This document shows, one piece after another, positions 1 to 12,394 of a stretch of DNA of 64,000 nt; positions within the stretch are counted from its first letter, which is position 1; the number at the start of each line of letters is the position of its first letter. Origin of the DNA: Symsagittifera roscoffensis (taxonomy: Eukaryota > Xenacoelomorpha > Acoela > Convolutidae). The notes under the pieces are model-generated. The model was not told the DNA's origin and did not search any database. It worked only from the letters and a program-made list of their open reading frames with translations. The stretch lies in the NCBI RefSeq assembly GCF_963678635.1, contig NW_026970820.1, positions 1 to 64,000 on the forward strand. Reading direction: 5' to 3'. The position numbers and the translations under genes are program-made.

Positions 1-75
1 TTTAGAACAAGTATTTACCCTTTTTCATTAAAGCTTGTAGTTTGTTACAGTAAACTCAAAGGTTTTTTTCCTAAA

Positions 76-112
76 TCATTGACTTCCAAGACGTTCAACG
101 TAATGGCAATGA
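76..112. repeat. Hairpin 1 at the presumed Helentron 3' end
   Basis: Outer arms TCATTG and CAATGA enclose a core with a small inner stem (ACG, loop TTCAA, CGT). It is a near-duplicate of the hairpin at 218-260: the cores differ by one base, and the outer stem differs by a compensated C-G to G-C swap. It lies downstream of the transposase stop codon (the gene runs leftwards), where Helentron 3' hairpins are expected. The exact element terminus is not visible. Confidence 0.6.
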
Positions 113-217
113 ATTAGAAAGCTGATTCTATTACTTATCAGTTAAATATTTATCTAAGTATTAAAAATGTGTTATTAATTATGTAAAATAATAAAGGTCA
201 TTTGTTTATATACTTTT

Positions 218-260
218 AAATGATTGACTTCCAAGACGCTCAACGTAATGGCAATCATTT
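218..260. repeat. Hairpin 2 at the presumed Helentron 3' end
   Basis: Perfect 9-bp outer arms AAATGATTG and CAATCATTT surround a core nearly identical to that at 76-112, with the same inner ACG/CGT stem. It sits 80 bp past the transposase stop codon. The pair of hairpins is best read as a duplicated terminal structure of the Helentron. Confidence 0.6.
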
Positions 261-339
261 AAAAAAAACAATAATTCTACAGATCCTTTTTGTCTAGTCA
301 ATGAACTTTGATAAATTTTACAATTTGGCATTCAATTTC

Positions 340-3300
340 TCAAAAAATGCTTTGTTTCACAGTTCCGCATACAACATGAAGCAAATGCGAGTAACCTCGA
401 AGTAGAAAAATGAACTTTTCTCGTAACATATCGTAATTTAATTCGCCATTATTACTCATGCTGTTTTTCATCAAAGAATAGGCATTTAATCGTTCTTCCT
501 TGCTCATGAAGTTCCAGAAAAAAAAACCAACAGCCCACGGTTGATTCTGATGAACGAAACTGCTTGGTATTACCTCTGTTGAGTTCAATTGCTTTAGTTC
601 TTCCGAGAGGCTTTTTCCTGTCTCTGCAATATGGAACGTTCTGCAGGTACGGTCTTTCATTGAAACCAGTAGATAAATATAGCCGTTGGCAGTTTCAGGA
701 ACTTCGAAATGTCTCTGTAAATAAGTGGTTGCTTCTATTAAATTCGGTCCACTCTCACCTGTCGCAGCGTTTTTCATTGAAAGAAACAACTTAAATATTC
801 TCTCTTCATGTAAATTCCTCTTCTGCAAGACTTTTTTAATTGCATATAGTGTTTCGAATTTTTTTCCCACGAAAAAAAGTTGATGTAAACTCCTCACTCT
901 GCTTATTAGTACGTACAACTGCGAGATTAACCAAAGTGCGTACTCAGTATCACTAGCAGAAATGGCGGAGGCTAACAGGGTAAACGTGTCACCCATCAAC
1001 TTGTGTATCGTTAGGGCCACATAATTTGCCAATGGGAACTGTATACGTCGTATTGAATTGCCTTTCCAGTTGTGCATATAACCAGGCGAACAGCGCACTT
1101 TTGTCTTCTTCCAGGTCCTAAAAACGTTGTCCCTTATCGTGTCCTCATTGACATCATCAAGTGTGTTAGCTACGTAAACGTCAACTGAATCTGGTTGCAC
1201 ACTGTCGAAATCCATTACACATAGCTGACCTTGTTGGATTTCGGGTAGGTTTCTGGTTGCTCTAAGCACTGCTTTCGGGTAAAATAAGATCTCATCATAT
1301 TCAGTCGACTCTGAGTTCAAGAAATTTGAACCCTAAAAAAATCGTGACTTTTTTGTGGGCACAATTTGATAATACATTGTGTTATTAAAATACTTCTAGT
1401 AAAGCTGTTTTTTAAAATATTTTCTTTTTAAATATGTTTTCATCTTAAGTTTTTGGTTACTTTCACAAAAACACTAGCCTGTTTGCAAGCAGTTGTCCAA
1501 TTATGAGTTCCTTCCTTAGTCACTTCATCCCTTGACTGGTCACTTCATTACCATCGTGTTGTTGAGATGAGACCAATCGTCAACAAAATTACAGTTATTT
1601 GAAATCAAATCAATGATCTCAGGTATATCGTCCTCTACAATTGGTCTTTTTTCAAGCAACACCAGTAGTCGTTGTCCAATCGGATCAACCATTCGTACAA
1701 ATTGCTGCAAGAAGTGAAAGTCAAAGGCAAATAAAAATGTACATGCCTCAAAAATATTACAGCCGGTGATATTCGGCAGTTGACAACAGTCGCCATTTGC
1801 GATAACCATTGCACCACCAAATGACTCGTCATTGCCCTTGACATTCTTTAGGACTATGTCCATAGCCGCAAACAATTCTGCAGGTATTAGACTGATTTCT
1901 TCCAGAAAGAGAACTTGCATGAATTGAATGAGTGTTCTTCTGTTGTGATCGTAATTTAGCTTGATCAATGCTTCATTGGCGAGAGATTCTGCATCCGTCT
2001 TTTTAACTGGTATTTTGAAGAACTTGTGTATATGTTCACCCCTCAGTTGTTTCGATCTCCTGGATGCTAAACTAGATACGAAGCATACCAAGGAGTTACA
2101 CAAGGCATGTGCCATAACAATCCCAGTTAGGTGAGTTTTTCCTGTCCCCGGGTTTCCTGAAACAAATAATTAATAATCTAGTGCAGTGTTCTGTATTTGT
2201 AATTCAAAACAAACATGCTCTGCAGTAGACGACCATCATTTCAATGAGCTTGCTAAAAAATTTGTACATGCTGTAGAAAAAAATTAACTAGCAATGACCC
2301 AAAACCCTATTCTAAAAGTGATAGGCTTCAAAAATTTTATGGATCTTAAGTTCGTTCGGCCTATCAATCAAAAATAAAATGCTCTTCTTTTTGTATCCAT
2401 TTCCTCAAAAATCCAAAGATGCATAAAATCAAATTTTTCTTTGTTTTTGTTCGAAAAATTCCCCAATTTTCTTTTCGTATAAATTGAGTCATTTTGACGT
2501 AAACGTCTCAACGTCGATTGTATGAAAGTTTGAATGTCGTCAAACTCTCATTAGCAATTAGGTTGAGTTGAATAATCACCCAATTGCTATCAAGATTTTA
2601 AGCGTGGCCAGTTAATTTTTGTCTCTGTGAAGCAAAACAATCGAATCAAACAATTTGATAACTTACCAAGGACAACTTGATGGTTTACTTTCATATTTCC
2701 GGCACCAAATTTGTTATTCATTGCAGAAATAATTTTTTTCAAAACAATCCTTTGCTCTTCAAATGATTCAACTATTTGTCCGTTTGCCCTAGTGAAGTTT
2801 GGCTCCCAGTAAGTATCCAATTCTGATGGGCTACCCGGTAAATTTGATAATCCCAATCCCTTGACTCTTAGAAACATTTCATGCTGACTGGTCTTTATAA
2901 ACTTTTCAACTGTTGCAATTGTTTTTGAATGCATATCCGATATGAGCACTAAAGGCTTAGAAAACGTGTCCAGAAAAGGTACTTGCAACATCTCGCTAAA
3001 TACTTTTCGCGCAAAAATAAGTTTGGTACTAAACGGTAATACACCTCCTGGTTGAAATCGCAGATCGTTCAGCATATATAAAATTACCAAATTATTTACG
3101 TCCTGCACAGAATAGTTTTGCGAATCGTCTAGCAATTGCGCATAGCGAAAGGAATCAATTATATTTGACGAATGAAACAAATCTAATTCAGTATGAAAGT
3201 TTCCGAAACGAAGAAGATAACCTATTAAAAAATTATTTGCGTTTCTTGGATTAAGAAATTTAAAAACAATCTCCGGCAAGAGAGTTGTTTTCAAGCTGGT

Positions 3301-6300
3301 ATCAACATAATAGGTGAGCGAGTTTGATTCAATTATTGATAAAATGGAGTTTTTCCTACAAATGTCCTCATCTGTTAGAAAAATATTCGTCGCTAACATA
3401 AATGAGTGGAACTCAGAGACTGCCAGACTTCGTAAAAATAATTGTGATCCCAAACAAGAAATCCAAGGAACATTATCATTTCTTTCGAATTTATCAATAA
3501 GCTGCGACGGTGAATAATTACATTTCCGAAAAACAAAAAATCGATTATAAACAGTTATGTTTGATACAACAAGTAGTTCTGGTGGTCTTAAGCTAAAGGC
3601 AGACATGGCGTCAATGACTTCTGAAGTTTTACAATGGTCCATCTGAAGTATCTGTTGGTTGAGTGTAACTCTTCGAAATAAAGGGAGATCCTTGACGAAG
3701 TTTCGAAAATTAACTTTCGTTAATTTTTTACTTTGGTTTTGTTTCAAATTAGACATTGCTACTACTCTGTATTCCAGTGCAGTGTTCTGTATGTTTATGA
3801 AACTCATATTGGAAAAAACATATGGCTCTCCTAGGAGCCAAAATATGCTCTCTGTAATGGCTAATAAATGACAACTGATGTGTTTAATGTTTTTCTTTTT
3901 AGATTTTTCTTTTTCTAGTATAAACTTGACAGATGCAAGATGTTTATTCTGTATTCCATCATTACGCAGTCGAAAACTTTTCCCGTCTGGTCCGCTCGAT
4001 ATTTTAGCATCTGCATGTTCTTCCGTTTTGCTGGCATATCTGGTTAAGTAACTACAAGAAAATTGACCAGTACAGTGCAAGAGCGTCACACTGGATTCAC
4101 AAATCCGAAATAACTGAACACATGTAGGAAGCAAATGTTCACCCTTAGAAGATGCATACATCCATTTTTCACAAACGAATGGTTCTTTCACGCAGTAGCC
4201 TTCAGCTGATTTCTGAGCAAAACCCAATTCAAAAAGATAATCAATGGCTTCCTCCGGGTACTGTTGTTTTATATTTAGCTTCCAGTGGTGGTGTGATGGT
4301 GGTTGAGGTGGCGTGCGGCAAATTTTATTTCCATCAATATCCTTACGTTTCAAGCAGCGGTAATGGCTTTTTTCACATGAATGTGTATGAATTCTCACAC
4401 AGTTATCATACATGCTCATCATCTCTTCATTAGTTTTGAAAGGGTTGTTAGTCGACTGAAAAAGATCCGAGAATTTTTGAAAAATATGTTTTTCCGAGCA
4501 CTGAATCAAATCGTCAGGGTCATATGACCCGGGTTCTAGCCAAATCAATATATGATAGTGCGGCAAATTACCTGCAGTCGTTTGAAACTCCGCCCGACCC
4601 CATATTTTATTAATTTTTCCCAGTATACCCTCAGAAGAAGACTTAAGGAGGTTAACAAAATGGCGAACGGATCGACTCCAACATCGCACCAGAGTTACCA
4701 GATGAGCGTTTATGGCCTCTTTACGAACTTCTTCTGAGCAGTTTTTGTAAAAAGAGTCCAATGCGTTAAGTAGTGGTGCAACTCCTGGGTGTTTTCGCTG
4801 ATTGCAAGTAATTGTTAAAAAAAAAGTAACCATCTGTGTTCTGAAAGCTGCCGCCAACTGACGAACGTTACAATCAGTATCTGTTAAACTGAAATTTAGT
4901 TGTTGCGAGAAAAGTCTGATATCACGACCATAGAGACTCAATGATTGAATACCTCTCCGAAAATATTCTTGTGTGTGCTTCCCTCTTAACTTCAAGTTTA
5001 CCAGACAGTCCGTTGCAAACTGAATGTACCTATGATTTGACGAAGTTAACAACGAAACGTCCGTAACTCGAGTTCGGAAATGTTCCAAGAGACTCACAAA
5101 ACCAAGTTGTTTGCACCTTTCGTCTGTCGCGTACAGAAAAAAGGGTAATGCACCAGGTGCTGATGTATCTGACATTTGTTTATAAAAAATTGACGGAAAC
5201 AAAAGACTTTCAAGTTGCAAAAGTGACACTGATCCTTTTTGATACAAAGTTACAAAATTTTGAATAAAACGCTTGTATTTAAGGTTACCACTCAAAGGTG
5301 ATTTCGGTCGGCATAAAATGGCAAGAAAAACGTTGAACAAAAACTGTATTGGCAAGCTTTGATAATCTGGGTTACTTGGATTATCAATTTCGATAAGTGG
5401 GGCACTGGCATCAGTATCGTAATTGTTTGGATAATTGGTGCTCATGCATGTTGGAGCGGAAAAATAATAATGGTCTTCGTCTAAATCTTCATCATTGTTT
5501 GTTTCGATCAAGGAAGTCTCTATCGGTTGTAGCTCTGTATCAAGTTCGGGTTCATTTTCAGTATAGACTCGCGTTGCAAAATCAGTCTGTACTTTCTCAA
5601 CAAGACTTTCGTTTTCAAATACAGCTTCACAGTGACGTTTACACAGTGACTGCGAACATTCAAAGAACGGACATCTCCACTTAGACTTCAGGTTGCAATT
5701 CTCAAACTTGCATTTGGCAACTGTATCTCTGTGGTCAACAGAAAGGAAAACAAAATGAACAGGGCATTTTATCGGACATCTACCATCAATTAGGTTCGAG
5801 TCATTATTGATTAAGTCTTCTTTTTTCGTGAAAAGAATTATTCTCAAATTTTCTTCTAAAACTTCAAATTGAAGTCCCGCTCTCTGATTTATCTTCTTAG
5901 TTAGAGTCGTTGTGTTGATTGTGATTGTTTTTTTTACTGGGACGTGATGAAATAAAAATAGGTTTTCAAGTAAATTTGATGGTCTCTTTTCACAGAAGCA
6001 AATATTGAAGTCGTTTTTGAGAACAACGGGTATCTCAAATTTGGTTGGTCTGCTTGAAATCAAAATAACAATCTTGCTATTGTGTATATCAGACGGAATT
6101 TTAGCTCTGTGTTGCACAACACACCAGTTGAAAATTTTGGAAATTTTTGTAAAAAAGTTGATTATATTATCAGTGTGATTTAAATTATTTGAAGTTAGGA
6201 ATTTCTGAAGCAGTTTTATGGAAACTCGACTTTTCTCTAAAGAATTTGCGATTTGATAAACCTGTTTTACCAGCTCATTAGCTGACTTAAAGGAGTGTAT

Positions 6301-8948
6301 CATAATTTCATTTATGTAGTTTACCATGACAATCAGTAAAGAAAGATAGTAGTAGTCTTTAAACCAAGTTTTTGGAGGAATTGCAGGAAGCCTACTTTGA
6401 ATTGAGAAATCTCGAAGAAAATGATTTGCAAAATAATCTTTCAAATCACTGTCTTCACACTCATTGTCATCTTTATCTCTAACAGCATTAATTAAGCTCA
6501 TTGGAAAATAAGTTGCAGACTTCATACATTCATTGAGTCGTGATTCTGTAACAATGTAGTTCTCGTCAGTAAAAAAGTTCGTGAGATCTTCTGGGTAATG
6601 ATACTCTTTTTCAATTGACTTTAAAGTTTCTAACGCGTCTTGGCGATTGGTTATGAAAGTGGTTTCAATCGCTGGAAGTAAAATATCACTTTTGACTGAA
6701 AGATTTCTGTTGCTGTGAACCGTTAATGATCCAATTCCATTTTGACCGCCAACAGATTTTGACATGAAGAAAGTGTTTGAAAACTCGCCCACCTTAGTGA
6801 TTGTAGCTCCTCTTATTGAACTTGTCAACGGCGCCAGACGATCAGAATAATTGTGGTTCAGATTTCCTACAATTGGGTGTCTTGCAACGTGGCACATATT
6901 TAACTTTGAACCATTTCTGTGAGTAAAACAAGAACAAATAACCAATCCGTTATCATTGACAGCAACTGAAGGTTTACACTCGAACGATAAGTAACTCGGT
7001 TGAGTATCAAAGTAATCTGACCGAATACATTTAATTTTTTCCTGCCAGCAAGCTTCAAAAGAAGTGAAACTTGGGTCTAAATAGTTTAACACATGATGGA
7101 AATCAATAAAACCAACATCTTCGATGAATTCACTTGAACCACAGAAACATCTAATTGATGGAAAAGCGTACTTGTTCATACAGTTCTTATAATCTGAGGA
7201 GTTGTACGAAGTGATTAACATATGGAAATATTTTTGATCACGAGTAATATCCTCAAAAACAGAATCAGTTGTAAACCTCAATTGATTTTTCATACGCAAA
7301 AAAAACCATGAGGACTGTATCTGCAAAGGGAGTTTGTAAAATAGCTTTTGAAGCAAAAAATTGTCTCCGTTTAAGCAAACCGAGTAAATAACACATGGCC
7401 ACGCATCTTTCCATTCCGGTACTTCAACAGTGATATATTTCAGACAACTTTGACAAATTTTCAAATCACCTGTTTCGACATACTTTTTTCCGTATTTTCT
7501 TTTTTTAAAACAGGATCTGAGATTTTCACTAATCAATGAAAATTGAAGAGGATACCACTTTGTCGAAACGCGATCGCATTTCATGCAAGGTGTACTGGAG
7601 CAATTTTGAGAATAATTTAGTTCACTGGAGGATGAACTGAAATCGACTTGATAGTTCTTGACTTTAGTTGCGAAAGCGAAAACCTTTTGTTGTTTTTTAC
7701 CTTGCATTGAAATGTAATTTGAAACATTTTTCTTGATGGGTGCATTTTCTTCACAAGCATTGTTTGTTATATTCTTCTTAAGTGTTTGTAATTTTTTAGA
7801 TGCCTCTTGGTTTTGATTTGATGAAGCCAGTTTAGTAATGTTTGCAGGGCTTAGTGAGATTGCTCTGTTGTTTTCATTAGTTACTTTTAATTGATCCTTT
7901 TTTTCCTTATCGTCAGTTTGATAATTTGCGATGTATGAATTCAAATTAGTTGCAATCGATCTAAGTAGTGGCTTTGTTGTATTTATGATATTTTCTTCGT
8001 TTCCAGGTATTATGGATGAAGAATTAGTTTCAATAATTGGTTCAAAGTGTTGACTAGAATTAGAATGATAAAGAAAAACCGTGCGGTAATTATGACCACT
8101 AAACATATTGAACGTAAACCATTTATCATTTGCATTAGAGTCAGTGTAAACGACAACTTGTAAATTGAACAAATAACAGAAAGTAGAAATTTCAATATCT
8201 CCTCCATAAACGCTATCACGTCTCATTTGTTCCTTTTCCAAATACTCAGAAGCTGTATAACTGGGATTGTTTGGTTGGCTATGGGCTAAGAACTGATGAG
8301 GATTTAGTGGAACGTTTTCGATATTGTCGCATATAAGATTTCGCAAGCTAGAGTAATATAGGTCTTGATCACCCGAAAGAAAAAAACTGAAACAACGGAA
8401 CAAACAGTTCCCATCTGGTTTTATCGAAAATCGTCTTTTTGGAAAAACACCGGGTAGTAGGTGGACTGGAAAGAACTGCAAATTACGATTTTGAACTATT
8501 TGAAGGTTGTGCATGGCTGTTAAAATTGTCAACCACATTAGCGAAGGATAATTTATCGGAGATGCCGATTGATCGAATATCGACTTCAGATGTGGTGACT
8601 CCATTTCATGATTTGCACGTGCAACAGCGATCGAATGCGTTTGGTCATTATTCTAAACATTGGAAATTGTTAAGCACTTCGACACTATAAGACATGGAAA
8701 ACAAACAAAAAATGTGTTTTCAGTTTCATTTCTAGTTTAAGAAGTTAACGATTTTTTTGAGAAACGTTTTCCACATCGATTTTGATAAGAATATCATTTG
8801 AGGCATTTTCAACTATTACTGTTTTTAAAACTATGAAAAGTAAGGTTATTACCAGTTTACGGGTTTTATGATTCTGGCACAGCTCATCATCGGAGGTGAC
8901 AAACTTATTGCATTGAGAACACTGCCTCGGCTTTTTTCTTTTTGGCAT
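340..8948 (-). CDS. Helentron OTU-Rep-PIF1 transposase, 4 exons, 2559 aa
   Basis: Exons 8853-8948, 2667-8652, 1552-2156 and 340-1332 join in frame with no internal stop. The protein begins MPKRKK with a C10-C13-C24-H27 zinc motif. An OTU-type protease follows, with D113/C115 in PDGNCLFRC and probable H234. Two Cys-rich clusters come next. The Rep domain has HUH residues H1397 and H1399 (LPHYHILIWL) and a tyrosine pair Y1567/Y1571 in YLTRYASK, matching the Helitron Y2 motif. The PIF1 helicase has Walker A GNPGTGKT (2028-2035, created exactly across a splice junction), Walker B LEEIS near 2112, GDCCQLP near 2149, and TIHKLMGDT near 2337. The tail from about 2446 resembles a degenerate GIY-YIG domain. 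Known role of the family: Rep nicks and rejoins single strands and the helicase unwinds, giving rolling-circle transposition. The intact frame and spliceable introns suggest a recently active copy. The start codon was chosen because the first exon encodes a zinc motif and splices in phase. Internal codon numbers are hand-counted. Confidence 0.9.
1333..1551 (-). other. Helentron gene intron 3
   Basis: 219 bp, donor GTAATG after the codons NTM, acceptor TTTTTAG before GGTTCAAATTTC, phase 0. It bridges the two halves of the PIF1 domain. The downstream exon has no ATG at its beginning, as expected for an internal exon. Confidence 0.85.
2157..2666 (-). other. Helentron gene intron 2
   Basis: 510 bp, donor GTAAGT, acceptor TGTTTCAG, phase 1. 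Splicing turns VVLG plus an exon beginning GAAACCCGGGG into the Walker A loop GNPGTGKT. This is strong internal proof of the junction, because the motif exists in neither exon alone. Confidence 0.92.
8653..8852 (-). other. Helentron gene intron 1
   Basis: 200 bp, donor GTAATA after codon CTG, acceptor TTTAG before AATAATGACC, phase 0. It joins the zinc-motif exon to a 16-codon open stretch that continues into the ATG at 8604. Without it, translation would begin at 8604 and lose 48 residues but none of the catalytic domains. Confidence 0.65.
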
Positions 8949-9515
8949 TTTAAAAAGTTTGCATTGTTTTCTGAAGTAAAATATTCATGCCTGTATGTTT
9001 GGTTTCATATAACACGTGAACACTCAATTTCCAGGAAAAACTCAAAAGAAAAAGACAATTTATATTTATTCAACACGAGTAACGACATTGAAAATTTTAT
9101 GTCTGAAAACAAAGTTAACAAAATCATGTTATTAACATCGGTAAGGCCACTTTGCGATTATAATAATTTCGCCTATTTTTTCGTGTGTGCGTTGATATAT
9201 TTCTCCCAGAAGCCGGCCCAATCGTTTCCACAGTGTAGGACAATATCTAAGCATATGTGTTATATGTAAATTGATTGGAATTTAACACTCTTTTAATGTT
9301 GACAGTGATTAAAAACCGCAGTATGTCAAAAACATTCCACAGATCTCTGGAAAATGGTTTGAGCTTAAACGCTTGTTTCTTAAAATGATAAATGAAATTA
9401 TTTTTCTTGATCTGTTTTACTGTTTTTGAATAACTGATTTAGTTGAAAAAAACTATCCGTTGGTATTAATTAGGGGGCAACTTAAACTAAGAGCAGTAAT
9501 TTTAATTAATTCATA
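8949..9515. other. Gap between the two genes; nothing firm
   Basis: AT-rich DNA between the transposase start codon and the SGNH stop codon. It must hold the transposase 5' leader and promoter, but I see no convincing TATA box, initiator or terminal repeat. Reading frames on the plus strand here lack recognisable motifs. Confidence 0.5.
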
Positions 9516-10117
9516 TTAACCATCCACTCGTTTGCATATCTGTTTGTAGATATGGCAATATGTTACGCTTTCTAGATGAGTTTCGTCGTCGAAGTCTTTA
9601 AGTAGGCGGACATTAGAGCCCAACCCAATATACTTTTTCTGGAGAGTTTTTCTCAACTCAGTGTTCAGTTGCCCGATTCTCTCATTTGTTGCTTTGTTTG
9701 CTCTTTTTAATGCACCGACTACCATCGTTGGTATATTTAGAAGCAGAAGTTTTTTGCGCATGCTCATGATGTTATTGAATGGATATAATGGGGATTTTGG
9801 AATTATCCAACTTTTTCTTGGATGAATGGAAACGTCATTCCCGCCCATCATTATTATGACTAACGACGGACTCGAAGCCACAATTTCGTCGAAATTTAGT
9901 TCCCACATATCAGAACATAAGCCTGGTATTCCAATGAATTGAATATTATCTGGTGATTTGAACGAGATGTTGACTTGATGCTTGAGCGACTTCCTCATAT
10001 GATTCACATGGCTGTCGCCAAAAATTACTATCCTAAATAAAAAATCATATGAACAAAAAACATTTTGTTTCATTTTTATTCGGCTTAACAAAATACTCAC
10101 TTTGTAAGATGCTCCAT
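9516..10117 (-). CDS. SGNH/GDSL-type hydrolase, 2 exons, 177 aa
   Basis: Exons 10101-10117 and 9516-10032 are joined by a 68-bp intron (GTGAGT...TTTAG). Splicing gives MEHLTKIVIFGDSHV, supplying an ATG in frame. SGNH blocks are visible: block I GDSH with nucleophile S13, block II G43 in GIPG, block III GGND with N71, and block V D155-x-x-H158 (DETH). Family members are esterases or lipases with a flavodoxin-like fold, and short versions are carried by several animal transposable elements. The substrate cannot be told. No signal peptide or membrane segment is seen. The exon holding the ATG is itself preceded by a good acceptor (TTTTTTTCAG at about 10138), and the frame stays open upstream to that acceptor, so another 5' exon may exist. 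It lies in the same orientation as the Helentron gene, 0.57 kb upstream of it. Confidence 0.75.
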
Positions 10118-10138
10118 GACGTTATGATTTGCAGAGGC

Positions 10139-11264
10139 TGAAAAAAATTACACCATGTCAACTTCTATGCCTTTGTTTTGAAGTATTGTTTTAATATCTT
10201 AACATTTTTGAACTGATTAAGAGAACTTTTTTGTAAAACACTTTGAGAGTTTATGCAGCTTGAAATACTGATTTTTTTACAAAAAAACTACGAATATTTT
10301 CAATAGATAACGAATATCTGTTTTTAATTGAAAATAAAAAATACCTAGTTAAATTCAATTGATAAAATTGATGAACTTTTTTTTAAAAGATATGATTTAA
10401 TTTTTTTTGGAAAATAGTTACATCGTCATATAAATACTATTTTGTTAAATTGCTCTGTATTCCAAAAAAAATTACATCGTATTCCGTTTAAAAAGGTTAC
10501 ATTATGTTATTGTATTTTCTCATGAAATTTTCTAGACAAAAAAGTAAATTATGCACAATATTACTTTTTGAAAGTTTTTATTTCAATTTTTCATTTAACA
10601 TTTTGTACGATTTGTTATAGTATTAACTTAAATACTATTGAAATGCTATAGTAATAAATTATGGGACATATCTGGTAAGATATATCCATTTTACCTATTT
10701 TTCTTAATTGATTCATTTCATTATTTTTCTGATTTTTTCAGTTACATTACCATTTGTATAGTAGTTTGTTAAGTTGCTCAGTAAAATCAGGAAAAAAAGG
10801 AAAAAAAATCAGTAAATTGAATACATCGTACATAGTATGTCAAAAAAATTGTCATATTCTATAACAAATCGTAACAAATGTAAAATGAAAAATAGAAGTA
10901 AAAAACTTTTGAAAGTTAAAAGGGTAGACATTTCAATTTTATTCCTAGAATGTTTATGAGAAATGACAATAAAATAAATTAAACTAGTATCAAAAATCTG
11001 TAAAATTTGATTTAAAGAAATCAAAAACAATGTAATTTCTTTTAAAAAATTTAATAGGTTTTCGAGAATTGAGAATTACGTATTTAAAAAAAAACATAAT
11101 TTAAGTGTTTCATAAAAAAATATAAATGAGGACAAAATAAAAACTAATGATAAAAAAATGTGTAAACATACAACACAACGTATAACTTTCAATGTCATGT
11201 AATTATAAAAACACAGAAAAACATTTCGAAAACATAGAAAAAATTGTAACACAAATATTTTAAT
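10139..11264. other. AT-rich DNA without a recognisable gene
   Basis: Very AT-rich, with many A and T runs. A further 5' exon of the SGNH gene could lie here, but no conserved motif marks one. The short frame around 10809-11030 is low-complexity and unsupported. Confidence 0.5.
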
Positions 11265-11309
11265 GTGGCAAATAATTTTTTTTCCGCGTTATCCAAATTA
11301 TCACTCATA

Positions 11310-11500
11310 CAGTTTTTCTGTCATTCGTACATTCAATTATTCATTCATTTAGTCATTCATTTAAGCATACAGTCATTCGTTTTTTATCTACAGTCACTCA
11401 GTCTTTTATACAGTCATTCACTCATTCTTAAAGTGATTCATTCATCCATGCAGGCAATCAATCATTCGTACAGTTATTCATACAGACATAAATACATTTA
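11310..11500. repeat. Degenerate CATT/CAGT short repeats
   Basis: Irregular copies of TCATTCATT and ACAGTCATTC, decaying into the ACAT microsatellite that follows. Interpreted as an older, mutated edge of the same slippage-prone tract. Confidence 0.7.
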
Positions 11501-11504
11501 TCCA

Positions 11505-11912
11505 ATATACAAGCACAAATGCAAACAAACATACATGCATACAAACATAAATACACACAAATACACATATGCAAACATACATATATACAAACAAACACAC
11601 GTACATACATACAAACAAAGGAACTTACATACAAACATATACACATACATGACACAAAAAAAAATATAAATAAAAAACATACATAATTACATACAAACAT
11701 ACATACGTAAAATTATACATACACAAATACATACAATTATACTTGCATACATACAATTTTACATACGTACATACATAGATACAAACATACATACATACGT
11801 ACATGCATACATACGTACATGCATACATACATACACACATACATAAATACATACATACATACAAACATACATACATTACATATATACAAACATACTTACA
11901 TACACACACATT
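11505..11912. repeat. Degenerate ACAT tetranucleotide microsatellite
   Basis: About 400 bp of (ACAT)n interrupted by ACAA and ACGT variants. Open frames on both strands are a by-product of a repeat free of stop codons in several frames (Tyr-Met-Cys-Val periodicities) and are not genes. Confidence 0.95.
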
Positions 11913-12394
11913 TTTATACTTATGAATAAAAGTAGCGCAACCAAACAATTTTTGAAACTGAAAACATTTCTTTATGAAACCTTGCAATAGTTAAGACTTT
12001 TATTCCTTAATTGAAACAAAATGTTAAAAATACATTTCTGCCAGACTTATGAACTGAAACAGGAAAAAAGAACGCCGAAGACTGTAAGCGTCTTACACAC
12101 AAAGAGCATAATTTGTATACTTGGATCCGGACAAAACCAATACATAATGAACTTTTTCATATCGTTCTTTGAGAGATGTAAATTCAGTTTAAACTTTGTC
12201 CTTTTCCTGTTTTAAAAAAATAGCAAAAACTGCTATCAGTTTTAGATTAAAAATTTAGCAAAAAGAGCTGGTTTCCTTTGTTTTGTAAATGCTTTAAAAA
12301 TCGTGTTAATTTTAAACTCAACAGTATAAAAACCAGATATTTATATATTATAAATATAGAACTTTTAGGGGAAAACCTTAACATAATTACTTTC
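11913..12394. other. Unique AT-rich spacer between microsatellites
   Basis: No gene, RNA or repeat recognised. The 64-codon frame at 12021 shows no known motif. Confidence 0.5.

Larger units (their letters stand above)
76..8948 (-). mobile_element. Helentron (Helitron2-type rolling-circle transposon), approximate extent
   Basis: The extent is a minimum, running from the distal hairpin at 76 to the transposase start codon. The element reads right to left. Known members of the family join an OTU protease, a HUH Rep nuclease and a PIF1 helicase in one protein, as seen here. The 5' terminus is not identified. It could lie in 8949-9515, or beyond 10.1 kb if the SGNH gene is part of the element. 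No target-site features could be read, because Helentrons make no target-site duplication. Confidence 0.65.

Noticed and set aside
2590-2666. Reading the main transposase exon through to the stop at 2590
   Set aside because: The last 26 codons lie past a GTAAGT donor; splicing there restores the Walker A motif in the next exon, so the read-through tail is intronic.
8868-9269. 133-codon plus-strand frame antisense to the first transposase exon
   Set aside because: Overlaps the supported exon on the other strand and has no recognisable motif.
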